A DNA stretch of 64,000 bases from Candidula unifasciata (taxonomy: Eukaryota > Mollusca > Gastropoda > Stylommatophora > Geomitridae), in assembly GCA_905116865.2 (NCBI GenBank), contig CAJHNH020000494.1, positions 745,928 through 809,927 on the forward strand, written 5' to 3'. The position numbers and the translations under genes were made by a program. Below are positions 1-12,350 of the stretch, in pieces (position 1 is the stretch's first letter; each line of letters begins with the position of its first letter). A model generated the notes under the pieces. The model saw nothing but the letters and a program-made list of their open reading frames with translations. It had not been told where the DNA came from and ran no database searches.

Positions 1-75
1 ACCCACTGAATGCTATATACAAATATAGGTCTAGCCCTATATGCCCGAAACGACTGAAGGAGTGGGGAAACTTTA
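1..75 (+). mobile_element. SINE family A, 3' tail
   Basis: The window opens inside a dispersed repeat. The segment ataggtctagccctatat followed by a poorly conserved end is the 3' part of the repeat seen whole at 17570-17855 and 46021-46310. Only the tail lies in the window. Confidence 0.7.
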
Positions 76-79
76 TTTG

Positions 80-1070
80 TTTTCTCTCTCCACTCGTTTC
101 CCCCCCCCCTTTTTCCTTCAAACGACAGACAGGATAGATAGGTCGGATAAATAGATAGGTTAGATGTATAGATATATATACAGACAGACACACTAGATAG
201 ATGGATAGATATAAAGACAATCAGGCATACAGACAGACAGAGAAATGCGTTGCCACAAGGATACAATGGAAACAACTAACATTGAACAAGGGATGATGCC
301 ATCACTGAGTTTAATGACAAGTCTGGGAGAACACTTGATAAATAAAACTGTATTACGACAATATCAACGAAAACATAACAAGAATATCATTGCCAAATGC
401 CTGGCATGGCTGATCTTGCCTTTCCACAACTCCGAGTCTCAAATATGGGTCACCTCACAAGTGTCTATAGACAAATGTCTATGTTATTATGCTCACCTCA
501 ATGTCGCTGTCTCTCTCTGTGTATACTTGCCTTGTCTTGTTTTTTATCTGACATCTCTCTGTCATTTTCTGTTTGTCTGTGTCTGTGTGTCTCTCTCTGT
601 CTCTCTCCCTTCCCCTCCCCGGTCTTTCTCTCTGTCACTATCTCTGTAAATTTCCGTGTCTTTTTCTCTATCTCGTTATGTCTAACTCAACCTCTGTCTT
701 ATTCTCTATGTTTGTATCTCCTTCTCTACTAATCCCCCACTGCCTGCCCGCCTTCCTGTCTGTCCATCTACCCCCCCCCCCCCCTTTTTCTCAATCAGCC
801 ATAAAATAAAGTAAAATCCTTCAACAAAAACACAAGAGACATTATATATTATGCCTAAAACAAGTGAAAGTATCCAACTCTCCACCTAAAACAATATGAA
901 CTCCATGTTCTAGTCTCACAGACAAACACACACACCATCTGCATTAACCTTTTTCAGACCCAGCCAAGTGTTTCATTAACTCACTACATCCTAACCAATT
1001 TGTACATTCATAAATAGAAGATGTTAGGTCTTCCTGCAGGAGTTAAAAGATCAACAACATGAGACTAGTT
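80..1070. other. Non-coding stretch, pyrimidine-rich
   Basis: Positions 490-790 are CT-rich with C runs and give short, low-complexity open frames that look non-coding. Positions 120-240 are degenerate GATA/GACA repeats. I see no gene here. Confidence 0.6.
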
Positions 1071-1074
1071 ATTC

Positions 1075-2779
1075 CAAGCATACCTTGCAAGATCACCCAG
1101 ACTTTGCCAATACTCCAGAGCATACCTTGCATGATCGCTCAGACTTTGCCAATACTCCAGAGCATATCTTTCAAGATTGCCCAGACTTTGCCAATACTCC
1201 AGAGCATACCTTGCAAGATCGCCTAGACTTTGCCAATACTCCAGAGCATACCTTGCAAGATCGCCCAGACTTTGCCAATACTCCAGAGAATATCTTGCAA
1301 GATTGCCTAGACTTTGCCAATACTCCAGAGCATACCTTGCAAGATCGCCTAGACTTTGCCAATACTCCAGAGCATACCTTGCAAGATCGCCCAGACTTTG
1401 CCAATACTCCAGAGCATACCTTGCACGATCGCCCAGACTTTGCCAATACTCCAGATCATACCTTGCAAGATTGCCTAGACTTTGCAATACTCCAGAGCAT
1501 ATCTTTCAAGATTGCTCAGACTTTGCCAATACTCCAGAGCATACCTTGCAAGATTGCCCAGACTTTGCCAATACTTCAGAGCATACCTTGCAAGATTGCC
1601 TAGACTTTGCCAATACTCCAGACATACCTTGCAAGATTGCCTAGACTTTGCCAATACTCCAGAACATACCTTGCACGATCGCCCAGACTTTGCCAATACT
1701 CCAGAGCATACCTTGCACGATCGCCCAGACTTTGCCAATACTCCAGTGCATACCTTGCAAGATTGCCCAGACTTTGCCAATGCTCCAGAGCATACCTTGC
1801 AAGATTGCCTACACTTTGCCAATACTCCAGAGCATACCTTGCAAGATTGCCTAGACTTTGCCAATACTCCAGAGCATACCTTGCAAGATTGCCTTGACTT
1901 TGCCAATACTCCAGACATACCTTGCAAGATTGCCTAGACTTTGCCAATACTCCAGAGCATACCTTGCAAGATTGCCTAGACTTTGCCAATACTCCATAAC
2001 ATACCTTGCAAGATTGCCTAGACTTTGCCAATACTACAGACATACCTTGAAAGATTGCACAGACTTTGCCAATACTCCAGAGCATACCTTGCAAAATTGC
2101 CTAGACTTTGCCAATACTCCAGACATACCTTGCAAGATTGCCTAGACTTTGCCAATACTCCAGAGCATACCTTGCAAGATTGCCTAGACTTTGCCAATAC
2201 TACAGATATACCTTGCAAGATTGCCTAGACTTTGCCAATACTCCAGACATATCTTGCAAGATTGCCCAGACTTTGCCAATACTCCAGAGCATACCTTGCA
2301 AGATTGCCCAGACTTTGCCAATACTACAGATATACCTTGCAAGATTGCCTAGACTTTGCCAATACTACAGATATACCTTGCAAGATTGCCTAGACTTTGC
2401 CAATACTACAGATATACCTTGCAAGATTGCCTAGACTTTGCCAATACTACAGATATACCTTGCAAGATTGCCTAGACTTTGCCAATACTACAGATATACC
2501 TTGCAAGATTGCCCAGACTTTGCCAATACTCCAGAGCATACCTTGCAAGATTGCCTAGACTTTGCCAATACTACAGATATACCTTGCAAGATTGCCCAGA
2601 CTTTGCCAATACTCCAGATATACCTTGCAAGATTGCCCAGACTTTGCCAATACTACAGATATACCTTGCAAGATTGCCTAGACTTTGCCAGTACTACAGA
2701 TATACCTTGCAAGATTGCCCAGACTTTGCCAATACTCCAGACATACATTGCAAGACTGCCCAGACTTTGCCAATAGAGA
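1075..2779 (+). repeat. Minisatellite 1, 41/42-bp unit, about 40 copies
   Basis: A head-to-tail array in which each unit reads approximately cataccttgcaagattgc, ctagactttgccaatact, ccagag. The 42-bp form keeps frame and on the plus strand encodes TPEHTLQDCPDFAN (14 residues). The 41-bp form (ccagacatacc) loses one base and shifts frame. Units with ccagagcatacc dominate the first half; the tacagatatacc variant dominates after 2190, so variants have spread locally. The encoded peptide resembles TPEHVLQDCPLL in the LINE fragment at 42497-43115 and TTEHVLQDCPLF at 58660-59160, so the unit may descend from that LINE's C-terminal Cys/His region. Confidence 0.93.
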
Positions 2780-3645
2780 GAAGAAATGCGGCCCACAGGA
2801 TCAGTCTTGCAAGAAAAACAATGGGCACCAATGAAGACTTCAAACATACCATTCTAAAACAATATAATAACTGGATAGGGCAGGCAGAGTTCAGAAAAAG
2901 CATATATAATTACGTCCAAGAGCCCAACTCTTGAAGAAAATCTAAAACTTTCGAACGACTGCTATTTGATTTTACCACGCACGAGCACGCGCATGCACAC
3001 ACACACGCACGCACACACACACAAAATGAATCTGAAAAAAGCACTGCTGGCATGAGCGCAGCTCCTTCACAATACATTTGGGAGCAACAGTAGCAGAGGG
3101 GCAAGATTCTCGCCTACAAGCACAACATTTTGGATTTGAATTTGCATCAGGGCATATTTTTTCCTCCCTAAAAAAATCCTCTTGGCTCCCTAAACGACCC
3201 AGGTACCAGGTAATGTCCTTGAAGATAAAGGTGGCTTGCGTGTTACTGATACCACCTCTAAAAGGATAGGAATACAGCATCCAATGACTGATCTGACACT
3301 GGTATAAGTAATGAGGTTTTACTTATACAATACACTCACATGTCTAACCTTTAACTAATGACATTATAAAATATAAAAGAACAAACAGATAGCACAGTAT
3401 TCCTGTGTGGAATCTCTGAGCTCAGCTTCAGACGATCATGATGACATTTCACCGAGTGTTGGCTCAAGGCTTTTCAACTGGTGGCCCGCAGATTGGCCTA
3501 CCGATAATTTCCAGACCTACTGTATTATATTAATGTTCTTTATAAGCTGGGGTTCGGGCCTCTGACCCGACATGATCCCCATTTTCAATGTTTTAGCGCC
3601 TAAGTGAACTTAGTTTGACCGCATGACCTAGTATATACAGCTTTT
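2780..3645. other. Non-coding stretch between two arrays
   Basis: Contains a short CA-rich tract (about 2993-3023) and unique-looking sequence. Around 3470-3600 there is weak resemblance to hAT-type element ends (ttttcaactggtggcccgc), but no paired terminal repeat was found. No supported gene. Confidence 0.5.
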
Positions 3646-4850
3646 CAGTACGGAAACAAGGCAACAGTTGTCTACTGTCAATGGATATCATGGATTGAAA
3701 GATGGGAGCAATACAGAAACAAGGCAACAGTTGTCTACTGTCAATGGATATCGTGGATTGAAAGATGGGAGCAATACAGAAACAAGGCAACAGTTGTCTA
3801 CTGTCAATGGATATCGTGGATTGAAAGATGGGAGCAATACAGAAACAAGGCAACAGTTGTCTACTGTCAATGGATATCATGGATTGAAAGATGGGAGCAG
3901 TACAGAAACAAGGCAACAGTTGTCTACTGTCAATGGATATCATGGATTGAAAGATGGGAGCAGTACAGAAACAAGGCAACAGTTGTCTACTGTCAATGGA
4001 TATCGTGGATTGAAAGATGGGAGCAATACAGAAACAAGGCAACAGTTGTCTACTGTCAATGGATATTGTGGATTGAAAGATGGGAGCAGTACAGAAACAA
4101 GGCAACAGTTGTGTACTGTCAATGGATATCGTGGATTGAAAGATGGGAGCAATACAGAAACAAGGCAACAGTTGTCTACTGTCAATGGATATTGTGGATT
4201 GAAAGATGGGAGCAGTACAGAAACAAGGCTACAGTTGTCTACTGTCATTGGATATCGTGGATTGAAAGATAGGAGCAGTACAGAAACAAGGCAACAGTTG
4301 TCTACTGTCAATGGATATCATGGATTGAAAGATGGGAGCAATACAGAAACAAGGCAACAGTTGTCTACTGTCAATGGATATCGTGGATTGAAAGATGGGA
4401 GCAGTACAGAAACAAAGCAACAGTTGTCTACTGTCAATGGATATCATGAATTGAAAGATGGGAGCAGTACAGAAACAAGGCAACAGTTGTCTACTGTCAA
4501 TGGATATCATGGATTGAAAGATATGAGCAATACAGAAACAAGGCAACAGTTGTCTACTGTCAATGGATATCATGGATTGAAAGATGGGAGCAGTACAGAA
4601 ACAAAGCAACAGTTGTCTACTGTCAATGGATATCATGGATTGAAAGATGGGAGCAATACAGAAACAAGGCAACAGTTGTCTACTGTCAATGGATATCGTG
4701 GATTGAAAGATGGGAGCAATACAGAAACAAGGCAATAGTTGTCTACTATCAATGGAAACTGGATTGAAAGATGGGAGCAATACAGAAACAAGGCTACAGT
4801 TGTCTACTGTCAATGGATATTGTGGATTGAAAGATGGGAGCTTATGTACC
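3646..4850 (+). repeat. Minisatellite 2, 63-bp unit, about 19 copies
   Basis: A highly homogeneous tandem array. Each 63-bp unit contains gcaacagttgtctactgtc, aatggatatcgtggattg and aaagatgggagcaatacag. Since 63 is a multiple of 3, long open frames run through it on both strands (for example 3668-4738 plus, 4229-4891 minus). These are a by-product of unit length rather than evidence of a gene. Differences between units are few and recurrent (caat/cagt, tcat/tcgt), which points to recent amplification or gene conversion. The last two units are degraded. Confidence 0.95.
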
Positions 4851-4959
4851 ACAAGATCAATGAAAACAAAGCCTACATTTAAACAGAACAATTATGACAT
4901 GTTTAAAACTCAGAAAATGGTGAAATAATTAAACTACAAACATCAAAATAATGGGGATG

Positions 4960-6140
4960 AGAGATTATCAATAATAAATTGGTGTTTGAAACATAAACTT
5001 GATAGTTAAATGATGTTTAAAATGAAAATGTAACAGATATATGATATGTAAAATAGAAACTTGACTGTAAAATAGTGTTTAAAACAGAAAGGTAACACAT
5101 GCTGCTGGCATCACAGTACAACTAGTACAATAATGCTTCAACAGAAATACAACAACAAAATTATTATTTAAAAAACAAAAAATCTGTCAAATGTAGCTGC
5201 AATCATGAAGTAAACAGTAAAATGTTGTGTTTAAAACAGATTGTAAACAGTAAAATGTTGTGTTTAAAACAGATTGTAAATAGCAAAATGAGATATCAAG
5301 TGAATGGCAAACAGATGCAAACAACAAAGTGAGCAGTAAACGAAAAATGTCAATAAAACCTGACAAGTAAACAAAGCTGACCACAAGCTGAAAATGTAAA
5401 CAAAATTTAACTGGTCCTGAAAACAGAAAGCAAATAGTACAACAGAAGCCAGCCGTGTTTGGGTAGATGGTAACTGTGTTTGCCTGCCAAGGCAGCGCTA
5501 CTGGTTCAATCCCAGGATGTGCTAGGGTTTATTTCTTACTGGTACAGCTCTGAGGCACAGAAATAAAAACAGACCAAAAACACACACAGAAGGCAACTAA
5601 CGAGTGTAGCTATAAAAAGATGGAAAAGGCATGAAATGAACTGCAAGTTTGTTAAGATTCTATGCTCATTGAGGGGTGAAGGGCAGAAGAAGGAAGAAGA
5701 AGAAGACACCTCTGGAATCTACCCAACCTTAAGGAAAAAAGGGGGTAAACTGAGCTGACACTGATTTCTGACACAGGAAACAGGAAAATAATGTTTACAA
5801 AGGAAAGCAAACAGTAAACTGATGCTGATAAAGAAACAGTAAATACTAAATTGATGCTGACAATAAAAAGCAAACTTCAAACTGATGTTGGCAACAGAAA
5901 ACTTACGCTGGTGATGAAAAGAAGACAGTAAACTTATGCTGACAGTTGAAAGTAAATAGAAAACTGATACCGACAACAGAAAGTAAGCAGCAAAGTGCTG
6001 CTGATAAGAAAGTAAACTTATTCTGATAGTAGAAGTAAACAGTAAACTATTGCTGACAGTAGAAATAAACGCTAAACCGATGCTGACAAATTAAAGTAAA
6101 TTGAAAAATGTTGACAAAAAGTAAACAGTAAAATTACATC
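4960..6140 (+). repeat. Degenerate tandem repeat of about 30-34 bp, split by an insertion
   Basis: Diverged copies of a unit like agtaaacagtaaactgatgc / tgacaacagaaa cover about 4960-5440 and 5740-6140. The two halves are separated by SINE/LINE-tail material at 5441-5735, so the array predates that insertion. No reading frame persists through it. Confidence 0.7.
5441..5735 (+). mobile_element. tRNA-like SINE fragment plus LINE 3' tail
   Basis: ggttcaatcccaggatg at about 5505 is a Pol III B-box-like motif, downstream of a degenerate A-box-like region near 5455. The 3' part (tatgctcattgagggg, then agaagaaggaagaagaag) matches the tail of LINE fragments in this window (compare 33920-34150) and ends in a GAA-rich tract. 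The TE identity is an inference from these motifs. Confidence 0.5.
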
Positions 6141-6584
6141 AACAGCAGACAAGATATGCTGCAAGGTATGCTGCTATGTCGGCCAAATCGAAAATAACAA
6201 GTGCTTGCTGCAAAAGTTAACATCAAAAACAACAAAGATTAATGTGAATCTTCACATCCCTTTTTTCTTGTGTATTTGTAATGGTGTCAGTTTCAACCTG
6301 ATTAAAAGCCTACCCCATTTTTTTTCCTTAGGTTCATCTGATTACAGATTCCACATCACGGCATTCAGGACAAGACTAAATTAGCTCCATATCCCTCTTC
6401 AGCAGCAAACAAGGAAGTCTCCATGCAGATGTTACCCATTGTCTTAGTTTAAGGTTTAAACAACATATCAACATCATGGCACAAGGGTAGTAACCCATAT
6501 GTTCTCCGTTCTACTTCTAACACAAGTCTGAGTCCAAAGAATCTCAGCATAGTGCACGAACTCCGTAGCACCAGCAAGAATCCT
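6141..6584. other. No feature seen
   Basis: Unique-looking A+T-rich sequence without a supported gene or a repeat that I recognise. Confidence 0.5.
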
Positions 6585-6660
6585 AAAATACTTTGGGTAG
6601 AAGGCACCGGCAGAGAGCTGTTTGGCTCATACCTAATTTATGTGAGTGTTTAGCTTACAG
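6585..6660 (-). mobile_element. Short LINE RNase H-region fragment
   Basis: ggcagagagctgtttggctc followed by atacctaatttatgtgagtg is nearly identical to 42665-42710 in the larger RNase H fragment. It is a small broken piece of the same LINE family in the same orientation. Confidence 0.65.
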
Positions 6661-6904
6661 GTCAAACAGTGCAGTTAATTTCATGATCCTCGAGTATTAG
6701 TGTTGGTTTCCCGTGGTGCGAATTTTTTTTTTTATATCCCTTTTCGTAGTTTTCGGACAGCAGCATGAGAGCTGCACCATGGAAGAGAGTAGGGCCTCAC
6801 CATGTAAAAATTCAAAATACAACATTGGTACACTTTAGCCAAACTTCATTACGAATATGGTCCCTGAAAATGCTTAACAACTTTTTTGATGAGATTAAAC
6901 TGGG

Positions 6905-7235
6905 TTATCGCCATATGTATTCCAGGGCCATAATTTAGGAGGGGGTGGGGTGGGATGGGGAGGGGGGAGGGTGGGTTGAAGAAAATACCCACTGCCCTGT
7001 CTAACAAGCATGTCATAAAAGCAGCTTAATGGGGTGTTTCCTTCTGTCGGAGTAAATCTGACTGAGAGGCAGGAAACCAACAGTCTGCATACAAATCAGC
7101 CAGATCTGTCAAAGTGATGCAAATGTAGGACCTAAGTTTTGGAACAGAACTAAAGTTCAGAAGTGGACCAACAACCAGAAATGTCTGCTGGAGTTTCCAG
7201 CCAGTCAACACAAAGAAGATAAAGAAGAAGAATGG
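6905..7235 (+). mobile_element. SINE-like family B, sense plus, with GAA-rich tail
   Basis: Contains the family's diagnostic blocks in order: a ccagggcc-type start, gcatgtcataaaagcagctt, ctgactgagaggcaggaa, tctgcatacaaatcagccag, and a 3' end running into aaagaagataaagaagaag. A G-rich tract (about 6940-6975) lies near its 5' end. Sense is defined here by the GAA-rich 3' tail. Confidence 0.75.
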
Positions 7236-7589
7236 GGTAAGCGGGGTGTGTCTTGTTGGACTGATATCTAAGATGCGAACAAAGAATTGCTGGTATATTA
7301 AAAAATTTCTTGTCTTTTTTACCACTTTTCTTTTAGCAAAACTAGCTGCTTTTCTTAAGCATTTTATTTTACATGGCAAAATGGAGGCAGGCTTTCTTTA
7401 ACCTTCAATGGCGGAGAAAATGTAATTTAAAGACGAGAAGACTGTCTTTATTTAAGTGGTTAATAAATGGCGCCAGGCAGGATATAAGTTCTCCAGAACA
7501 GATCTATTTGCAAAACAAAGTTTAAAAAAAAAACTTTGTAATTTTCATAACTGAATAATGTCAGCCAGAAGCACAACTATTTATCAATT

Positions 7590-8293
<704 letters not shown>

Positions 8294-8718
8294 CTACCTA
8301 TCACATATCCAACTCATGAGACATAACTTCTTGCAAATAATAAGGTCAAAGATTTTACAATGTCTGAAAAACATTAAGAAACAAAACAGACCTGAAAATT
8401 AAAACTGTTTTCCTTCAATGTATTATTTACATCAAACCAAACAAACAGAAACCGTCTGCAACCAACCACACAAAAACATGCACTAAAACAGAAAGAAGCA
8501 ATGCCATGTAAGGGAGACTATTCCCAGATAGCCCCACCATGCGTTCTCATCCTCCTTCTACTTTGAAAGTTAAATCCAAAGTAAAACAACAACAAGTTGA
8601 TATCTTCAACCACCAATAACCACCACTGATAAAGCTTTGAGACATCTAACAGTTTAACCAGGTTTTAACCCTTTCACCCCACGAATGTTAAACAGAGAAA
8701 AAAAAATGAGTCCTAACC
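8294..8718. other. No feature seen
   Basis: A+T-rich unique-looking sequence without a supported gene. Confidence 0.5.
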
Positions 8719-8726
8719 CTCTATGA

Positions 8727-8929
8727 CAGTGGCTCTCAACCTTCCTAATGCAGCAACCTTTTAATACAGTTCCTCATGCTGTGGCAACCCACAAATATAT
8801 AATTATTTTTGTTACTACTTAATAAATTCAATGAACATGTGTTTTCCGATGGTCTTAGGTGACCCCTGTGAAAGTGTTGTTCCACCAGAAAAAAAAAGGG
8901 GTTTGCGACCTGCAGGTTGAGAACCATTG
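8727..8929. mobile_element. SPIN-like hAT MITE (about 203 bp) with 8-bp target duplication
   Basis: The ends cagtggctctcaacc (8727) and ggttgagaaccattg (to 8929) are inverted repeats. They are flanked by ctctatga (8719-8726) and ctctgtga (8930-8937), an 8-bp target duplication with one mismatch, as expected for a hAT element. Inner blocks ttcctaatgcagcaacc, tttaatacagttcctcatg, gtgttttccgatggtctta and gacccctgtgaaag match, from memory, the terminal parts of the SPIN (Space Invaders) non-autonomous elements of tetrapods. There is no coding capacity, and the element is internally shortened relative to the forms I remember. Confidence 0.88.
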
Positions 8930-8937
8930 CTCTGTGA

Positions 8938-9744
8938 ATTTCCCAAAAATCCTTTTAAAAAAAAAATACTATTTTATATAGGTAATAAGCAGTTTTAAAG
9001 TTTGTTTACCTGCTTTTTTTTTAATGTTTATTTCAAAATATATAAAGATATATAAATGAAGTAATCAACAAACAAGAACACAGTGGAGCACTCCCAAGTG
9101 TCTAAAACAAATCTGTATTGGGTGACTCATGCCGTGACCCTTGACCTCTATCAATGAGGGTTATGGGAAAATGTTAAGTCACTCTGGCTTTAAAAAGCTA
9201 TTGCATTTACAAGAGAATCCCTCTAAATGCTATATTTAGTTATTATTTTCATATCCAGGTCTAAACACAATGCAGGAACACATAGAACCAATGGCACTTT
9301 ATGCTTTTCAAGAACAGGTCACTGCAGAAATGGCGATATAGCAGTCTTTACTGTGTTGTGTCACAACAGGAAGTGATTAGAACTGTTGAACGACTAGGTC
9401 AGTGGTTCCCAGTTAGCACAGGTCTCCAGATCCTCTTATGTTTAATGGTCAGCCAAGGACCTCATACTTGCTTATGGACATACAGAGGAGCTGTGTCAGT
9501 AGAAACCATGACAGCACTCTATGACCCACTCTTCTTGCCAACCCTGTAATATCAATGCCAGACGTGGACAATGACAGAACAGAGGAAAGAAACATTGCAA
9601 CAACGGAAAATAAATTCCTGTGAAGGGCTTTTAACATAAAAGAAAAGAGAAGATCAGAAATGATGAAACCTGAAGATAAATAGGTGTAGCAGTAGCTCTG
9701 GATTTCATTAGAAATTATAGACACATGGCTAGCCCTTATCCTAA
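8938..9744. other. No supported gene
   Basis: Unique-looking sequence. Short open frames on both strands lack recognisable motifs. Confidence 0.5.
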
Positions 9745-9990
9745 CGACAGCATTAACCATTTAACCAGAAGGGACCAGGCCACCATCTTCAGACTCAGAT
9801 CACAACATACTCCACTCAATGGACACCTAAACAGAATATAGCCACAACACTCCCCAGAGTGCCAGCTATGTAACTACCCCTAAGAAGCTGTTGACCATCA
9901 TCTCTTTGAGTGGCCAAAACTCAGCGAGACTAGAAGAATGCTACTCCCTCCGAGACCAGACAGGTGGAACACCTTGTATGGAGGAAAAGA
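9745..9990 (+). mobile_element. Degenerate LINE RNase H C-terminal fragment
   Basis: The plus strand reads LTRRDQATIFRLRSQHTPL, then after internal stops a Cys-rich stretch (CQLCNYP) and a degraded HHLFEWPKL. This is the usual order at the C-terminus of RNase H-bearing non-LTR retrotransposons (FRLRTGHCRL, then CxC...H..L..CP). Stops show it is a dead copy. Confidence 0.65.
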
Positions 9991-10655
9991 ACAGCTTGTG
10001 AAAACATGTAAATTCCCTTACATGGCATTGGGCCAAAGGGTGAAAGCTCATAAGCCGCTGGATCGATAACAACAACATTAACAAAAACAGTATACCACAG
10101 CAATCACTAATGTACAGACCAGGCGGGAAGCGAAGCAGAGGTCGATCATACAAACAATGGACAGAGAGAATAACAGAGTCCCTGAGAATCCCCATTTATA
10201 AAGTGCACAACGGGCACTTTCCCATAAATTATACTTCACCTCAACTCCGCAAGGATCAAGATTAGATGATAAAGAAAAACTTATAATTTTCAAATGTTAG
10301 AATCACAAAATGATTGCATCATAAGAGGTCTTTTGCTTGGAAAGAAAACATAAAAGAGCCTTTAAATTTGTTCCCCAGAACTTCAGGTTCGGGGAGTCCG
10401 CAGACAACAAATCAAATGGGAAAACTGAACTAGTGAATGAAAGGCACTTACTAAACTCTGTAACATCTTATATTTACATTCACATAGGTTTGAACACAAA
10501 TACTACCATGCAACAGTGGTGCTAGTTAACCAGGCTGTCTCCAATGGAAAGGCAAAAATTACATTCAGTTTAAACAATTAAGAGAGAGACAATATGACAA
10601 TACAGACAATACATATGAGACAAGCATGTAGTGAATTTCACTAGCCTTTCTCATC
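9991..10655. other. No feature seen
   Basis: A+T-rich unique-looking sequence. No supported gene or repeat. Confidence 0.45.
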
Positions 10656-10868
10656 TTCACACTCACCAGCAGTAAACTGCAAAAAACATTTCTGGTTGTT
10701 CATCTACTACTGGACTATACCTTGTTCCACAACTGGTAATTTTGCATGCATATCCGTTTTACAGATTGGTTTTTATTTACAAGCTGTTAGTCCATCGCCT
10801 CAGCCAGATGCACTCTGACTATGAAGGAAATACTCCTATTTAGTCGCCATTTGTGACCTGCAGTGAGT
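10656..10868 (-). mobile_element. SINE-like family B, sense minus
   Basis: Family blocks in reverse orientation: ttctggttgttcatctact, ccagatgcactctgactatg and gaaatactcctatttagtcg. A C-run follows the 5' end of the element at 10870-10886. Confidence 0.7.
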
Positions 10869-11324
10869 CTATCCCCCCCCCCCCCCACCCCCAAATGGGG
10901 GAGAACATCAACAGTGAGATATAGGGAGCGCCAGTGTTTGTGGATACAGTTTATCAATTCTGTCATACCCAGCTTCAAAGTCGGCTGCTTGCAATTTGGC
11001 ATATGTCCACTTTGCATTGATTGTGACAATGGCATGAACGCTGTAATGTTCAGAAAGCCTTACCAAGCTACTGAAGATAAAACAGCCTAGTAAAACCACA
11101 CTACAGCCCATAAATGCTGGGGTTGGGTTAATCAGTTTGTTGATACTCTTTAACCTTCCAGAAGCGGATTAATGATTGAATTCTAGCCGTTTGGCTAATA
11201 CAAGTGTGGCTCAAGTAAGCTGTCATTAAACTCCATTTTGTTTCCAACTGTTATTACATGAACTTCTGACCCAGCCAGTCATGAAAGTGACACTGTCAGT
11301 GATAGTGAAGGTTCATCAACTGTA
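10869..11324. other. No supported gene
   Basis: Begins with a poly-C tract (about 10870-10886). The rest is unique-looking, with short overlapping open frames on both strands that I do not recognise. Confidence 0.4.
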
Positions 11325-11490
11325 ATCTCTAGTGGAAAGTTCAAACTGTTCTTCCACTTCTGGACTTTAGCCTTGTTCCAGAACCTGAGTTTTGTGTGCA
11401 GAAATTTTACAGATCTGGCTTATTTGTATGCAGATTTTTGTTTCTTGCCTCTAAGGCAGATGCACTCCAACTTTGAAGGAAGTATATGGA
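11325..11490 (-). mobile_element. SINE-like family B, partial, sense minus
   Basis: Contains ttccacttctggactttagc, ttgttccagaacctgagttt and aggcagatgcactccaactt. The 5' half of the element, in its own sense, is missing. Confidence 0.7.
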
Positions 11491-12009
11491 GTAAACAAGG
11501 AATATATGTATGGCACACTGAAGTTAAGGTTGGTCTATTTGGCGGAGTACTGAACAAAGTGTTTCGGTCCCAATCCGGTGTATTCACAGCTTGGAAATGA
11601 CAGCTGTCTAGTGTATCCACAGATATCTACCTATCCTCTACTCCTAACTTTTTTGACCTGTAGTCTGTCCAAAATTGTGACTCAAGTTATGGGTGAGTGA
11701 GGAAGGGCAGAATATATGATTAACGGCTCCATCACTCAGGCACTACAATGATGACGAGTGCACCAGATGCTACATGTGATTATGTAGTGCCAGAAAGACA
11801 GGCCACGCCAGTAATACAAATCTAATGAAGAAACAGAACAGATGTTATTGCAGCGCTTCGTCTCTCAGAAACAACATCTCAGCCACATATATCAGATTAT
11901 GCAAACATTATGTTGCAAAGAAATTGCTAAAAATATTTCACACTCCCAGCAAAGAATGTGGATCTGGGAGTTACACTGCAAGAGAAGCTGTGGGGGACTG
12001 GTGGCGACC

Positions 12010-12085
12010 TTAAACTATTTTGTACCCAGACGGGACTGAATGTTTAGCAAGACTGATGTCGAACAAAGAAGAAGTAGAAGAGTAA
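12010..12085 (+). mobile_element. LINE/SINE 3' terminal fragment
   Basis: acccagacgggactgaatg, then tgatgtcgaacaaagaagaa, is shared with 39808-39870. In both places it runs into a GAA-rich tail, so it is a shared retroelement 3' end. Confidence 0.55.
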
Positions 12086-12104
12086 TTTTACAACTGTATC
12101 TAAT

Positions 12105-12350
12105 TCATGTCGGCTCTGTGGCTAAGTCGATGCAAGCGCTTCGTAATGCCGGGATGCCAGGTTCGATCCCAGCTGCGGGCCATGCACCTTGCGTTGGTTT
12201 CGACAGTGGTATGAAGAAAGCCGACCGTCAAGAAAGCAATAGCAAACTACTAGACGTAAATTTGCCTATGAAAACCACACAACAGCCAGGGGCTTTTGGG
12301 GTTGGTTCTGCAACGTCCTGTAAAGGATATGCAACTAACGTAACCTATCT
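12105..12350 (+). mobile_element. tRNA-derived SINE family C
   Basis: tggctaagtcgatgcaagcg is an A-box-like block and caggttcgatcccagc contains a B-box that fits GGTTCGANNCC, about 40 bp downstream. The body (gcaatagcaaactactagac, tttgcctatgaaaaccacac, ggttctgcaacgtcctgtaa) recurs at 16480-16590 and 43787-43890. It is transposed SINE sequence and does not look like a functional tRNA gene, because no cloverleaf can be drawn beyond the promoter boxes. Confidence 0.8.

Noticed and set aside
1075..2779. CRISPR-like regular repeat
   Set aside because: Units abut with no unique spacers, and the context is an intron-containing animal genome.
3465..3600. hAT-like end near 3470
   Set aside because: Only one end-like segment; no matching inverted end or target duplication.
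3668..4738. 356-codon repetitive protein
   Set aside because: Explained by a tandem unit of 63 bp; equally long frames exist on the other strand, and no start context or splice structure supports a gene.
12105..12350. tRNA gene suggested by a good B-box
   Set aside because: No acceptor stem or cloverleaf; the sequence continues into a SINE body with other copies in the window.
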